Notes under the pieces: generated by a model | What the model saw: only the letters and a program-made list of their open reading frames with translations | What the model was told of the DNA's origin: nothing | The model's database searches: none | Program-made: the position numbers and the translations under genes | Assembly (NCBI GenBank): GCA_905236495.1 | Contig: CAJOPV010000131.1 | Span: forward strand, 1 to 22,042 | Direction: 5' to 3' | Source: an uncultured Christensenellaceae bacterium | Lineage (GTDB): Bacteria > Bacillota > Clostridia > Christensenellales > Aristaeellaceae | Length of the DNA stretch: 22,042 bases | Shown: positions 14,595 to 22,042 of the stretch, piece after piece | Layout of the letters: every line of letters begins with the position of its first letter | Position numbering within the stretch: the stretch's first letter is position 1

Positions 14595-15956
14595 TTACTC
14601 CTCCCTGGGCGCGTTTTCCGCAGCGGGTTTTCCCTCAGGGGGCGGCGTCAGCACCGTCACCGTGGCCCATTCCACCCGCCGATCCACGATCTCCTCCGCC
14701 CGGATGCGCAGCCCGTAGCATTCCACTACCGGGTGGCTGCCGTCCTTGGGTATGGTCATCATCCGGCTGTAAATCAGCCCGCCCAGGGATTCATAGCCCT
14801 CCTCGGTGGGCAGATGCAGGTTCAGGGCGTCGTTGATGACCTCGATCATGGTGCCCCCGGCGATGCGGTACTGGTTTTCGCCGATCTTCTGGATTTCCGG
14901 GGGCAAGGGCGGGTCGTACTCGTCGTAAATATTGCCCACGATCTCCTCCAGCAGGTCTTCCATGGTGATGAGGCCGCTGGTGCCGCCGTATTCATCCACC
15001 ACGATGGCGATGTGGGTCTTTTTCTTCTGCATATCCCGGAACAATACATCCGTGCGCACGGATTCGGGCACGAAATAGGCGGGGCGCAGGATCTCCCGCA
15101 GCGTCTTTTTCCCGCCGGTTGCCAGGGGCACCAGGTAATCCCGGGTGTTGATAGTGCCCAGCACGTCGTCCAGATCGTCCCCATACACCGGGAAGCGGCT
15201 GCGTCCGCTTTCCATGATGGTGCGCATGATCTCCTTATTCCCCGCATCCACCTGCAGGGCGGTCACGTCGGTGCGGTGGGTCATGCAGTCGGCGGCGGTC
15301 ATGTTGTTGAACTCGAAAATGTTCTCGATCATGTCCCGTTCGTTGCCCTCGATGGCGCCCTTTTCCTCCCCCATATCCACCAGCATGCGGATCTCGTCCT
15401 CGGTGACCTCTTCCTCGTTATCGTTGGGGTCGATGCCGAACAGGCGCAGCACGCCGTTTACCGATTTGGTGAGCAGCCACACCACCGGCTTCATGATCCG
15501 GGAGACCACCCGGATCACCCCGCTGACCCCCCGGGCCACCTTTTCCGGCTCCTTCATCGCCACCCGCTTGGGCACCAGTTCGCCAAACACCAGGGTGAAA
15601 TAGGATAAGATCAGGGTGATCAGCACCACGCACAGGGTATTGAGCGTGGCGTCGGAAAAGGCCGCAAAGCCCCAGGAGCGGATCAGGCGCACCAGCGGCG
15701 CCGCAAAATTATCCGCGGCAAAGGCGCTGCCCAGGAAGCCCGCCAGGGTGATCGCCACCTGAATGGTGGAAAGGAAGACGGAGGGCTCCAGCACCATGCT
15801 AAGCAGCCGGGCGGAGATCCTGTCTCCTTCCTCCGTCTTGTGGCGCAGTTTGGTTTCGCTCAGCGATACCACGGCAATCTCCGCCGCGGCGAAAAAGGCG
15901 TTGACCGCGATCAGCGCAATCTGGATCAGCAATAAACCGCCGATGGGGGTATCCAA
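14595..15956 (-). CDS. CNNM/CorC-type transporter with CBS pair (hemolysin family)
   Basis: Members of this family are linked to magnesium or other divalent cation efflux; the old name hemolysin C is misleading. The 453-residue protein has a CNNM (DUF21) membrane domain (about 8-175) with the GELVPKRVA motif (125-133). Two CBS motifs follow (about 220-345), ending near EDLLEEIVG, then a CorC/HlyC C-terminal domain (about 355-437). The ATG at 15956 has its GGAGGAG site about 14 bases away, longer than normal, so the start is slightly uncertain. It is first in a three-gene operon behind the promoter at 16005-16033. Confidence 0.92.
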   Translation of the reverse strand: MDTPIGGLLLIQIALIAVNAFFAAAEIAVVSLSETKLRHKTEEGDRISARLLSMVLEPSVFLSTIQVAITLAGFLGSAFAADNFAAPLVRLIRSWGFAAFSDATLNTLCVVLITLILSYFTLVFGELVPKRVAMKEPEKVARGVSGVIRVVSRIMKPVVWLLTKSVNGVLRLFGIDPNDNEEEVTEDEIRMLVDMGEEKGAIEGNERDMIENIFEFNNMTAADCMTHRTDVTALQVDAGNKEIMRTIMESGRSRFPVYGDDLDDVLGTINTRDYLVPLATGGKKTLREILRPAYFVPESVRTDVLFRDMQKKKTHIAIVVDEYGGTSGLITMEDLLEEIVGNIYDEYDPPLPPEIQKIGENQYRIAGGTMIEVINDALNLHLPTEEGYESLGGLIYSRMMTIPKDGSHPVVECYGLRIRAEEIVDRRVEWATVTVLTPPPEGKPAAENAPREE

Positions 15957-16004
15957 GAGTCAATCACTCCTCCGATCATTCCGCAGGTCAGGCCCGCAGC
16001 ATTG

Positions 16005-16033
16005 ATTATAGCATAGCCCCGCCCGGTTTTCCA
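16005..16033 (-). promoter_or_regulatory. Promoter of the CNNM transporter operon
   Basis: On the minus strand TGGAAA (16028-16033), 17 bases and a perfect TATAAT (16005-16010) with an extended -10 TG. Transcription should start near 15998. Confidence 0.75.
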
Positions 16034-16075
16034 CATAAAATTGAAAAGAATTTGTAACATTATCGTCTCAAACGA

Positions 16076-16104
16076 TTGTGCGGGGGACAAGTTCGTGTTA
16101 TACT
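16076..16104 (+). promoter_or_regulatory. Probable promoter of the 16160-17099 gene pair
   Basis: TATACT (16099-16104) carries an extended -10 TG and has a partial -35, TTGTGC (16076-16081), at 17 bases. The block GTGTTATACT recurs at 17144-17153 before the CotH gene. Confidence 0.55.
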
Positions 16105-16159
16105 AAAGAACGCGGCGGGCAGACGGGCATGGCCTGAACGCGGGAGGCAGAGGTGCGCA

Positions 16160-16558
16160 ATGAGGCAGGAATCCCAGACGGGCTTTTCCCGGAAGCGGGC
16201 GTGGCTGCGCTTCGGGGTGCTGGCGCTGTCCGCCCTGGCGCTGCAGGGCATCCCCCTTTTGTATATGCGCTTGGAGGGGGACGCGGGGGTGGCGCTGTAC
16301 CTGATCCACCTGTACGGCATCCTGCCCCTGTGCGCGTTTTTCATCGCTCTGTGGGCGGGTCTGGGGGGCGTGCATCCCCTGGCGGCGTTTTTCCCCATCG
16401 GCGGGGCGCTGCTGCTTTTGCCCGTGTATGAAAGCCCCGGCATGGGGCTGATCTGCCTGGCCGTGTCGCTGATCGGCTCGGTGACGGGCCAGGAATGGAA
16501 CCGCCGGAAGGAAAAGGGAGGGCGTCATGGCGGAAAAGCGGGAAAACGGAAAAGCTAA
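16160..16558 (+). CDS. Small polytopic membrane protein, unknown function
   Basis: A 132-residue protein with about four hydrophobic segments (roughly 17-35, 43-66, 71-90 and 93-110) and a strongly basic, Gly/Lys-rich tail. No family recognised. The start at 16160 is preferred to the upstream frame from 16076 because GAGG lies six bases before it and the longer frame would begin inside the promoter. Its end overlaps the next gene by 32 bases, which suggests tight co-expression. Confidence 0.72.
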   Translation: MRQESQTGFSRKRAWLRFGVLALSALALQGIPLLYMRLEGDAGVALYLIHLYGILPLCAFFIALWAGLGGVHPLAAFFPIGGALLLLPVYESPGMGLICLAVSLIGSVTGQEWNRRKEKGGRHGGKAGKRKS

Positions 16559-17099
16559 GAAACCCCACCGCCTGGCCCGGTTCCTGGGCGGGCTGACACT
16601 TGCCCTGCTGGTGATGGCGGCGGTATATCTGGCGGCAGTGCTGCTGCAATCCCCGGAGGAAAACCTGGGCGCCGTCGGGGCGGAAGCCCCCGGCCCGGAG
16701 GTCAGCCGGATGCAGTCCGCCGCCATGGAGGACCCCCAGGCCCTTTCCCGGCTGTTTGAGGCAAGCCTGCCCGTGCTGCCGGGCTATGCCTGCCGGGGGG
16801 AAGCGGGCAACGAATCGTGGGACGGCAAAACCGCCCGGATCGCCACCCTCGCCTACGAAGGCTTCACCGTCACCGCCGTGCAGCCCGCCTCCGCGGCCCC
16901 GCTGCTGCTGAGGCCTGACCTGGAAACCTCCCTGCAAAGCGGCATCACCGTGCTGGGCCTGCCCGCCATGCTGGCGGAAAGAGAAACGCAGAAATGCCTG
17001 TACTTTTCCAACGAGACCGCGGCCTACGCCCTCTATGCCCCCAACGCGGAAAGCGAAGATTTCTTCGCCCTGGCGCAAAGGCTGCAATGGACCCCCTGA
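16527..17099 (+). CDS. Membrane-anchored protein, unknown function
   Basis: A 190-residue protein with a basic N-terminus (1-18), one hydrophobic segment (about 19-40) and an extracytoplasmic domain of about 150 residues. The domain carries two cysteines (near C89 and C157) that could form a disulphide. The tail TAAYALYAPNAESEDFFALAQRL faintly resembles DUF4367-type outer domains; this is not secure. GGAGGG lies about four bases before the ATG. It overlaps the preceding membrane-protein gene and is followed 124 bases later by the CotH gene, which has its own probable promoter. Confidence 0.72.
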   Translation: MAEKRENGKAKKPHRLARFLGGLTLALLVMAAVYLAAVLLQSPEENLGAVGAEAPGPEVSRMQSAAMEDPQALSRLFEASLPVLPGYACRGEAGNESWDGKTARIATLAYEGFTVTAVQPASAAPLLLRPDLETSLQSGITVLGLPAMLAERETQKCLYFSNETAAYALYAPNAESEDFFALAQRLQWTP

Positions 17100-17143
17100 A
17101 ACAGGTTTTCAAACAATTCCCGTCTTTCCTGGCAGGCAGATTT

Positions 17144-17153
17144 GTGTTATACT
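17144..17153 (+). promoter_or_regulatory. Probable extended -10 promoter of the CotH gene
   Basis: GTGTTATACT contains TATACT (17148-17153) with an extended -10 TG. No good -35 box is found at 16 to 18 bases. The same ten bases occur at 16095-16104, so both promoters may use similar regulation. Confidence 0.45.
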
Positions 17154-17223
17154 GTGCGGGAAGAGGATTTTCACCGTCCCGGCGGCGCTGAAGCGGCGGC
17201 GGGCGCTATGAAGGAGGCTCTCC

Positions 17224-20200
17224 ATGGCAAACAGACGGCGGAAACGCCAGAACGCCAATAAAAAGGACGTGCGCATGCCCTTGCTTTTATGCCTGGGGGC
17301 GGCGCTGATCCTGTTTGTGCTTTTGATGCCCAAAACCCCCACCGTGAAGGCGGTGAACGTATCCGCCTCCGGGCAGCTGAGCACCCACGCGGGGCTGGTG
17401 ATCTCCGAGGTGATGACGGATAATGTCTCCGCCCTGCCCGATGAAACGGGCAAATTCGGCGACTGGCTGGAGATCGAGAATACCCTGGATGCGCCTATGA
17501 ACCTGAAGGGCGTGGGCCTTTCCGACCGCAGCGACCGCATCATGTTCCTGTTCCCCGACGTGACCCTTGCCGCCCACGGGCAGGCCATCGTCTATTGCGA
17601 CGGGGTGAACCGGGACGACCCCCACGGCGCCTTCCACGCCAAGTTCAAGATTTCCTCCCTGGGGGAATCGGTCTATCTCTTCGACGAATCGGGCATCTGC
17701 ATCGATTCCGTGGCGGTGCCCACTCTGAACGGCAACGAAAGCTACGCCCGCGGCGCGGAAAACGCCTGGGCAAAGACGGAGGATTATTCCCCCGGCTTTG
17801 AAAACGGGGCGGCCGGGCACCTGGCCTATTTATCCGCCTATACCGTCACCCCCGGCGCCCTGATGATCAACGAGGTGGCCCCCTCCCCCCGGTCGGGCCT
17901 CCGCGACGAGGACGACGAGCTCAGCGACTGGCTGGAGCTTTACAACGCCGGGGACAAGGATATCCGCCTGGGCAATTTCGCCCTTTCCGACGATGAGGCC
18001 AAGCCCCTCAAATGGTCCTTCCCCAAGGACGCGGTGATCCCCGCGGGGGGCTACTACATCGTCTTCTGCTCCGGCAAGGATAAAGTGGAGGAAAATACCC
18101 GCTACCCCCACACCAATTTTTCCATCAACAACGGAGAGGAAACCCTGGTGCTTTCCACCCTGGTGGGCGAGCTGGTGGATCGGGTGGTGGTCGCCGACGT
18201 GGAAAGGGATATGAGCTACGGGCGGGACCCGGAGACCCTCTCCTGGCGCACCTATTCCCTGCCCACCCCCGGGGCCCCCAACAATCAATCCGGCGCCAAC
18301 CGGGCGGATCAGTTCATCCGCGCCCTGAACTATTCCGGCGTGTATATTTCGGAGGTCATGTCCTCCGCCAACCTCACCAAGGCCTTTGAGGATTTTGCCC
18401 CCGGGGATTACGTGGAACTGTACAACGCCTCCACCCAGGTGCAGAGCCTGGGCGGCTGGGGCCTGAGCGACAATATCAACTGGCCCAAAAAATGGACGTT
18501 CCCCCAGGGGACGTCCATTTCTCCCGGGGAATACAAGGTGATCCTACTGGATAAATTCGAGGGCGTCAACACCAACGCCAACCGGCTGCGGGCCTCCTTC
18601 GGCCTGGCCCGGGCGGGGGGCGAAATGCTGACCCTTTCCGACGCCACGGGCCGGGTGCTGGACCGTATGTATCTGCCGGAAATCCCCACCGACGTTTCCT
18701 ACGGGCGCACCCTGGGGGCCAACGGCTTTTTTTATTATGACACGCCCACCCCCGGGGCCGCCAACGGCAGCGGCTTTACCGGCTTCAGCGCAAAGCCCGC
18801 GTTCAGCCTTCCAAGCGGCCTGTACCGGGGAGAAATCGACGTGGCCCTCTCCGCCGAGCCCGGGGCCCAGGTGCGCTATACCACCGACGGCTCCATCCCC
18901 ACGCTGGATAATTCCATCCCTTATACCGAGCCTCTCCATATCGCGGATACCGTGGTGATCCGGGCCCGGGCCTTCCAGGGGGGGCTGCAGCCCTCGGAAA
19001 CGGTGACCGTTTCCTACATTATGAACACCTATCACACCCTGGACGTGGTCTCCCTGGTGTGCGACCCGGAGGAGCTGTGGGACCCGCAGACGGGCCTGCT
19101 CTCCGAGGAGCCGGACGTGCTCCACGGCTTTACCCAGGTCGTGAAGCGCAAGGAAAACGGCGCTTCCCAGATCCCCTTCAAGCAGCCGGTGTATCGCACC
19201 TTCGGCAAGGAGGCCCGGCAGGGCTACATCGAATTTTTCGATGTGGAAACGGGAGAGAATTATATCTCCCAGGGCATCAAGATGGATCTGATGGGCTCCT
19301 ACAGCCTGGACATGCCCCAAAAATCCTTTAAGCTTCGGGCCCAGGCCGCTTTGGGAGGCAAATATTTCAACAGCGCCTTCTTTGAGGAGCGGGACTACGA
19401 CATGTATAAATCCCTGGTGCTGCGCAATTCGGGCAACGACTGCGTATTCACCCGGGTCATCGACGGGGTGCAGACCCGCCTCATCGATAAATACCTGGAT
19501 TCCCCCATCCTCACCCTGGCCTGGCGGCCCGTGATCGTGTATCTCAACGGGCAGTATTGGGGGCATTACAACCTGCGGGAGCGGAAGGACCGCTTCTCCA
19601 TCGCCCAGCACGAGGGGCTGGACCTGGAAAAGGATCGGGATATTTACGAAAACGTGGATATGGTGCGGGGGAGCCTCAGCGCCTACTACGGCAGCAGCGC
19701 CGAATATAAGGCCATGGTGAAGGCCTTCGGCAATCTCAAGCCCAACGAAAAGCCGGAGGACCTGCAATATATTTACGACCATATCGACGTTGACAGCTAC
19801 ATCGAATGGTTCGCCATCAAAATGTATTTCGGCGATTCCGACCCCGGCAACATCATGTATTACAAGCTGCCCGGCGGCAAATGGAAATGCCTCATGTTCG
19901 ATCTGGACTACGGCCTGTACAATTCCGAGTTCAAAAGCCCCTGGAGCTATATGAAGACCCAGGGCATGGGCGAGCAGAAGATCAACAACGTGGTATTCCG
20001 CAAAATGCTGGAATCGGATGAGATCCGGGATCAGTTCCTGACCCGCATGGGCTTCATCCTGCAGACCCTCACCAGCGAGGTGATGATTCAGGAGCTGCAG
20101 GAATGCATCGCCCTCATCGAGCCGGAAATGCCCATGCACTGGGCCCGGTGGGCCTCCGCCCCGGATACCAAGTACTTAAACTCCGAATCCCCCACCACCT

Positions 20201-20364
20201 CCGACGGCTATATGCGCTACTGGCGGCAGCGCATCGCCCGGGCCGTCAACGTCATGAATAAGCGGCCCCACTTCATCTGGCAGTTCATGCAGGATGAATT
20301 CAAGCTCACCGACGCCCAGATGATCCGCTATTTCGGCGAGCAGCCACCGAATTTGGGCACCTGA
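17224..20364 (+). CDS. Membrane-anchored multidomain CotH kinase with three lamin-tail domains
   Basis: A 1046-residue protein. A basic N-terminus and one hydrophobic segment (about 18-35) anchor it with the rest outside. Three lamin-tail domains follow (about 58-195, 213-353, 373-516), each starting with an ISEV or INEV strand and containing a (D/Y)-W/V-LE-(I/L)-(E/Y)-N motif. Next is a chitobiase C-terminal-type domain (about 526-598) with VRYTTDGSIPT. The CotH domain (about 605-1035) has LRNSGND (733-739), YNLRERKDRF (782-791) and the likely metal-binding FDLDYGLYN (892-900). CotH enzymes are atypical protein kinases that phosphorylate spore coat proteins. Start supported by GAAGGAGG six bases upstream. 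DUF4956 and VTC genes follow, a recurrent trio. Its substrate is unknown; nothing here proves a spore role. Confidence 0.92.
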   Translation: MANRRRKRQNANKKDVRMPLLLCLGAALILFVLLMPKTPTVKAVNVSASGQLSTHAGLVISEVMTDNVSALPDETGKFGDWLEIENTLDAPMNLKGVGLSDRSDRIMFLFPDVTLAAHGQAIVYCDGVNRDDPHGAFHAKFKISSLGESVYLFDESGICIDSVAVPTLNGNESYARGAENAWAKTEDYSPGFENGAAGHLAYLSAYTVTPGALMINEVAPSPRSGLRDEDDELSDWLELYNAGDKDIRLGNFALSDDEAKPLKWSFPKDAVIPAGGYYIVFCSGKDKVEENTRYPHTNFSINNGEETLVLSTLVGELVDRVVVADVERDMSYGRDPETLSWRTYSLPTPGAPNNQSGANRADQFIRALNYSGVYISEVMSSANLTKAFEDFAPGDYVELYNASTQVQSLGGWGLSDNINWPKKWTFPQGTSISPGEYKVILLDKFEGVNTNANRLRASFGLARAGGEMLTLSDATGRVLDRMYLPEIPTDVSYGRTLGANGFFYYDTPTPGAANGSGFTGFSAKPAFSLPSGLYRGEIDVALSAEPGAQVRYTTDGSIPTLDNSIPYTEPLHIADTVVIRARAFQGGLQPSETVTVSYIMNTYHTLDVVSLVCDPEELWDPQTGLLSEEPDVLHGFTQVVKRKENGASQIPFKQPVYRTFGKEARQGYIEFFDVETGENYISQGIKMDLMGSYSLDMPQKSFKLRAQAALGGKYFNSAFFEERDYDMYKSLVLRNSGNDCVFTRVIDGVQTRLIDKYLDSPILTLAWRPVIVYLNGQYWGHYNLRERKDRFSIAQHEGLDLEKDRDIYENVDMVRGSLSAYYGSSAEYKAMVKAFGNLKPNEKPEDLQYIYDHIDVDSYIEWFAIKMYFGDSDPGNIMYYKLPGGKWKCLMFDLDYGLYNSEFKSPWSYMKTQGMGEQKINNVVFRKMLESDEIRDQFLTRMGFILQTLTSEVMIQELQECIALIEPEMPMHWARWASAPDTKYLNSESPTTSDGYMRYWRQRIARAVNVMNKRPHFIWQFMQDEFKLTDAQMIRYFGEQPPNLGT

Positions 20365-20370
20365 CGCCCG

Positions 20371-20399
20371 TTGACTTACAAAGGAAAATCGTGTAGTAT
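20371..20399 (+). promoter_or_regulatory. Promoter of the DUF4956-VTC gene pair
   Basis: TTGACT (20371-20376), a 17-base spacer and TAGTAT (20394-20399). It sits directly after the CotH stop, so the last two genes can be expressed apart from CotH. Confidence 0.65.
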
Positions 20400-20431
20400 G
20401 AACACGTGAGATTTGAGGAGGTTTTCGCAGC

Positions 20432-21127
20432 ATGAACACCAATATCACTTTTAACGACGTGGTCCAGGGCTCCAGCTTCGCGGATTGGTTCGCCAATCAG
20501 CTATCCAATTTTACGCCCCTGAACGTGGCAATCGCGCTGCTGGCGGCCCTGGTTATGAGCGTCGTCATCGCCCTGGTGTATAAAAAGACCTATCGGGGCG
20601 TGCTCTATTCCCCCTCCTTCGCCCTGACGCTGATCCTGCTCACCCTGGTGACGACCCCCGTCGTCATGGCTATCGGCAGCAACGTGGCCCTTTCCATGGG
20701 CATGGTAGGCGCCCTTTCCATCGTGCGCTTCCGCACCGCCGTCAAGGACCCCCTGGATACCGCCTACATGTTCTGGGCCATCACCATGGGCATCCTGATC
20801 GGCTCCAACGCCTACGTCATCGCCGTGGTAGCGGTGCTGGGCATTTCGGTGATCATGCTCGCCATCTCCTACCTGCGGCTCCGGGCCCAGAACGGGTATC
20901 TGCTGGTGCTGCATTATGACGAGCACGCCCTCAAGGATATCGAATCCACCTTAAAGCGCAACACCCGCTTCTGGCGGATGCGCAGCAAGACCGTCACCCG
21001 CTCCGGCGCGGAAATGACCGTGGAGGTGCGGCTGGACGAAAAGGTGAATATCGTCACCGATATGCTGGATATCGAAGGCGTGTATGACGCCACGCTGGTG
21101 GCCTGCCAAACCGAAGCGGGGGCGTAA
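20432..21127 (+). CDS. DUF4956 membrane protein
   Basis: A 231-residue protein with about four hydrophobic segments (roughly 30-50, 62-82, 85-98 and 112-147) and a cytoplasmic C-terminal domain (about 150-231). Between the segments lies the family hallmark GALSIVRFRTAVKDPLDTAY (93-112), whose R99, R101, K105, D106 and D109 are charged residues next to the membrane. The function of DUF4956 is not established. The gene lies 67 bases after CotH and three bases before the VTC polymerase gene, which points to a partnership with polyphosphate synthesis. A role as membrane partner or channel is inference. GAGGAGG lies about ten bases before the ATG. Confidence 0.9.
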   Translation: MNTNITFNDVVQGSSFADWFANQLSNFTPLNVAIALLAALVMSVVIALVYKKTYRGVLYSPSFALTLILLTLVTTPVVMAIGSNVALSMGMVGALSIVRFRTAVKDPLDTAYMFWAITMGILIGSNAYVIAVVAVLGISVIMLAISYLRLRAQNGYLLVLHYDEHALKDIESTLKRNTRFWRMRSKTVTRSGAEMTVEVRLDEKVNIVTDMLDIEGVYDATLVACQTEAGA

Positions 21128-21130
21128 AAA

Positions 21131-21832
21131 ATGGCCCTGCCCCTTCGCCATGAGCTGAAATTTCTGATTACGCGCACCCAGCTGGAGGTGCTGCGCCGCG
21201 TCGTTACGCCCGTTTTGCATCTGGACCCCAACGCGAAAAAAAACGGGGGCAGCTATTGTATCCGTTCCCTGTATTTCGATACCGCCTTTGACGATTCGCT
21301 GTATGAAAAATACAGCGGCGTTATGAACCGGGATAAATACCGCATGCGCATTTACAACATGAACGGCGATACCATCTTCATGGAATGCAAGACCAAGATC
21401 GGCACGCTGATCTCCAAGCGCTCCGTGAAGATCCCCCGGGACCTGGCGGAGCAATTGATCGCCGGGGACCCCGCCGGATTGGAAAACACCCGCAGCGGCC
21501 TGCTCCGGGACGTATATCGGGAAATGCGCACCCGCCTTCTGCATCCCGTGGTGATCGTGGATTACGAACGGGAAGCATACCTCCACCCCGCCGAGGAGGT
21601 GCGCATCACCTTCGATATGCGGGTGCGCTCGGGCCTGAACAGCATCGACCTGTTTAACCCCGACGTGCCCACCGTGCCCGTGCTGCCCCACGATGAAACG
21701 GTGCTGGAAGTAAAATACAACCGGGTGCTGCCCCCCTATATCCGGGACCTGCTCTCCTACGCCTGCCCCGAAGCGGTGCAGACCGCCGTCTCCAAATATA
21801 CCCTGTGCCGTCAGTATGAAGGAAAAGAATAA
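21131..21832 (+). CDS. VTC-domain polyphosphate polymerase
   Basis: VTC-domain proteins make polyphosphate from ATP inside a tunnel-shaped fold. The 233-residue protein consists of this domain alone. Expected tunnel residues are visible: R6-H7-E8 and K10, SLYFD (46-50), R71 and R73 (RMR), E85 and K87 (ECK), K96-R97, Y145 and R147 (DYER), R158 and D162, E193 and K195 (EVK) and SKY (221-223), where the late lysine corresponds to the catalytic lysine of yeast Vtc4. No membrane segment is present, so it would act in the cytoplasm, probably bound to the DUF4956 protein. The binding site is a weak GGGGG eight bases before the ATG, consistent with coupling across the three-base gap. Confidence 0.9.
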   Translation: MALPLRHELKFLITRTQLEVLRRVVTPVLHLDPNAKKNGGSYCIRSLYFDTAFDDSLYEKYSGVMNRDKYRMRIYNMNGDTIFMECKTKIGTLISKRSVKIPRDLAEQLIAGDPAGLENTRSGLLRDVYREMRTRLLHPVVIVDYEREAYLHPAEEVRITFDMRVRSGLNSIDLFNPDVPTVPVLPHDETVLEVKYNRVLPPYIRDLLSYACPEAVQTAVSKYTLCRQYEGKE

Positions 21833-21836
21833 TCAC

Positions 21837-21931
21837 CCCGGGAGCCCCTTGCATCCCACTTTGGCCAACGGGGAACAAGGGGCAAGCTAACCGTTTCAGC
21901 CTGGCAGTTGAGGAAATGGAAAGCTCCCGGG
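21837..21931 (+). ncRNA. Candidate structured RNA, three-way junction
   Basis: The segment folds into three helices. P1 pairs CCCGGGA (21837-21843) with TCCCGGG (21925-21931), extendable by two bases. P2 pairs GCCCCTTG (21844-21851) with CAAGGGGC (21876-21883) and continues as TCCC/GGGA (21854-21857, 21871-21874). P3 pairs CCGTTTC (21891-21897) with GAAATGG (21913-21919), with one G-U. The junction strands are A-rich (21884-21890 and 21920-21924). It starts five bases after the VTC stop and is followed 14 bases later by a terminator. I cannot match it to a riboswitch or ribozyme class I know. It could be a riboswitch for a gene beyond the window, a 3' UTR RNA or an independent small RNA. Confidence 0.5.
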
Positions 21932-21945
21932 CAGCGGAAAACGAC

Positions 21946-21987
21946 AAACAGCCTGAGAAAAACGCAAGCGCTTTTTTCAGGCTGTTT
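21946..21987 (+). terminator. Intrinsic terminator after the candidate RNA
   Basis: Arms 21946-21965 and 21968-21987 pair over 20 bases with two non-Watson-Crick positions and a two-base AA loop. The stem includes AAACAGCCTGA/TCAGGCTGTTT; a moderately T-rich stretch (CGTTCCTTTT) follows. It ends the CotH-DUF4956-VTC transcript or acts as the expression platform of the RNA before it. Confidence 0.75.
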
Positions 21988-22004
21988 CGTTCCTTTTCCC
22001 GATA

Positions 22005-22030
22005 CGCTTTTACGAGCGGGCTCAAAAGCG
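22005..22030 (+). repeat. Short inverted repeat at the window edge
   Basis: CGCTTTT (22005-22011) and AAAAGCG (22024-22030) are perfect inverted copies with a 12-base spacer. Its role is unclear because the sequence ends 12 bases later. Confidence 0.35.
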
Positions 22031-22042
22031 CCTAATACTAAG

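Noticed and set aside
14496..15608. 370-codon open frame on the plus strand
   Set aside because: Antisense to the CNNM/CorC gene, which has clear CBS and CorC motifs.
18544..20139. 531-codon open frame on the minus strand
   Set aside because: Antisense to the CotH gene, with no recognisable domain and shadow-like composition.
21837..21931. Known riboswitch classes (SAM-I, TPP, cobalamin, c-di-GMP-I, purine, glutamine) and hammerhead ribozyme for the three-way fold
   Set aside because: The conserved core bases of those classes, as remembered, are not present.

Overview
This 22 kb window is GC-rich, densely coded bacterial DNA. It is most likely from a high-GC gut-type Clostridia member of the Bacillota. 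Pointers are strong AGGAGG ribosome binding sites, TTG and GTG starts backed by them, sigma-A-like promoters, the NfeD/FloA pair, a DUF4250 protein, a LytTR regulator and a CotH/DUF4956/VTC cluster. The organism call is inference from gene content; no rRNA or tRNA is present. I see no insertion sequence, CRISPR array or prophage.

Layout. 1-245 is a leader with two hairpins, a doubtful 23-codon ORF and a strong promoter. 246-2806 (+) encodes a three-gene ABC-2 type exporter (one ATPase, two permeases), followed by recO (2894-3619). A GC-rich double-hairpin element (3642-3715) separates recO from the convergent minus-strand operon nfeD-floA-membrane protein-LytTR regulator (6585 down to 3771). 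Further minus-strand genes follow: a small membrane protein, a family-4 Fe-S uracil-DNA glycosylase and a cysteine-poor paralogue (8152-6735), then trmL preceded by a stand-alone C-terminal domain of a tagaturonate-reductase-like enzyme (9453-8261). Back-to-back promoters at 9485-9553 divide these from pgsA (+). Next come araB, araD and a DUF4250 gene (10281-12746), ending at a strong terminator.

15956 down to 12892 (-) is a three-gene envelope operon: a CNNM/CorC-type CBS transporter, a secreted protein and a DUF3298-like membrane protein. 16160-17099 (+) has two overlapping unknown membrane-protein genes. 17224-21832 (+) has the most interesting cluster: a 1046-residue membrane-anchored protein with three lamin-tail domains, a chitobiase-like domain and a CotH kinase domain, then a DUF4956 membrane protein and a VTC-type polyphosphate polymerase. 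The window ends in a three-way-junction RNA-like fold followed by an intrinsic terminator (21837-21987).

How the parts fit. The ABC genes form one exporter of unknown substrate. NfeD and FloA organise membrane microdomains, and the two genes after them may report on or regulate that. AraB and AraD are consecutive steps of L-arabinose breakdown. CotH, DUF4956 and VTC plausibly form a membrane system that makes polyphosphate inside the cell and acts on targets outside; the coupling is a hypothesis.
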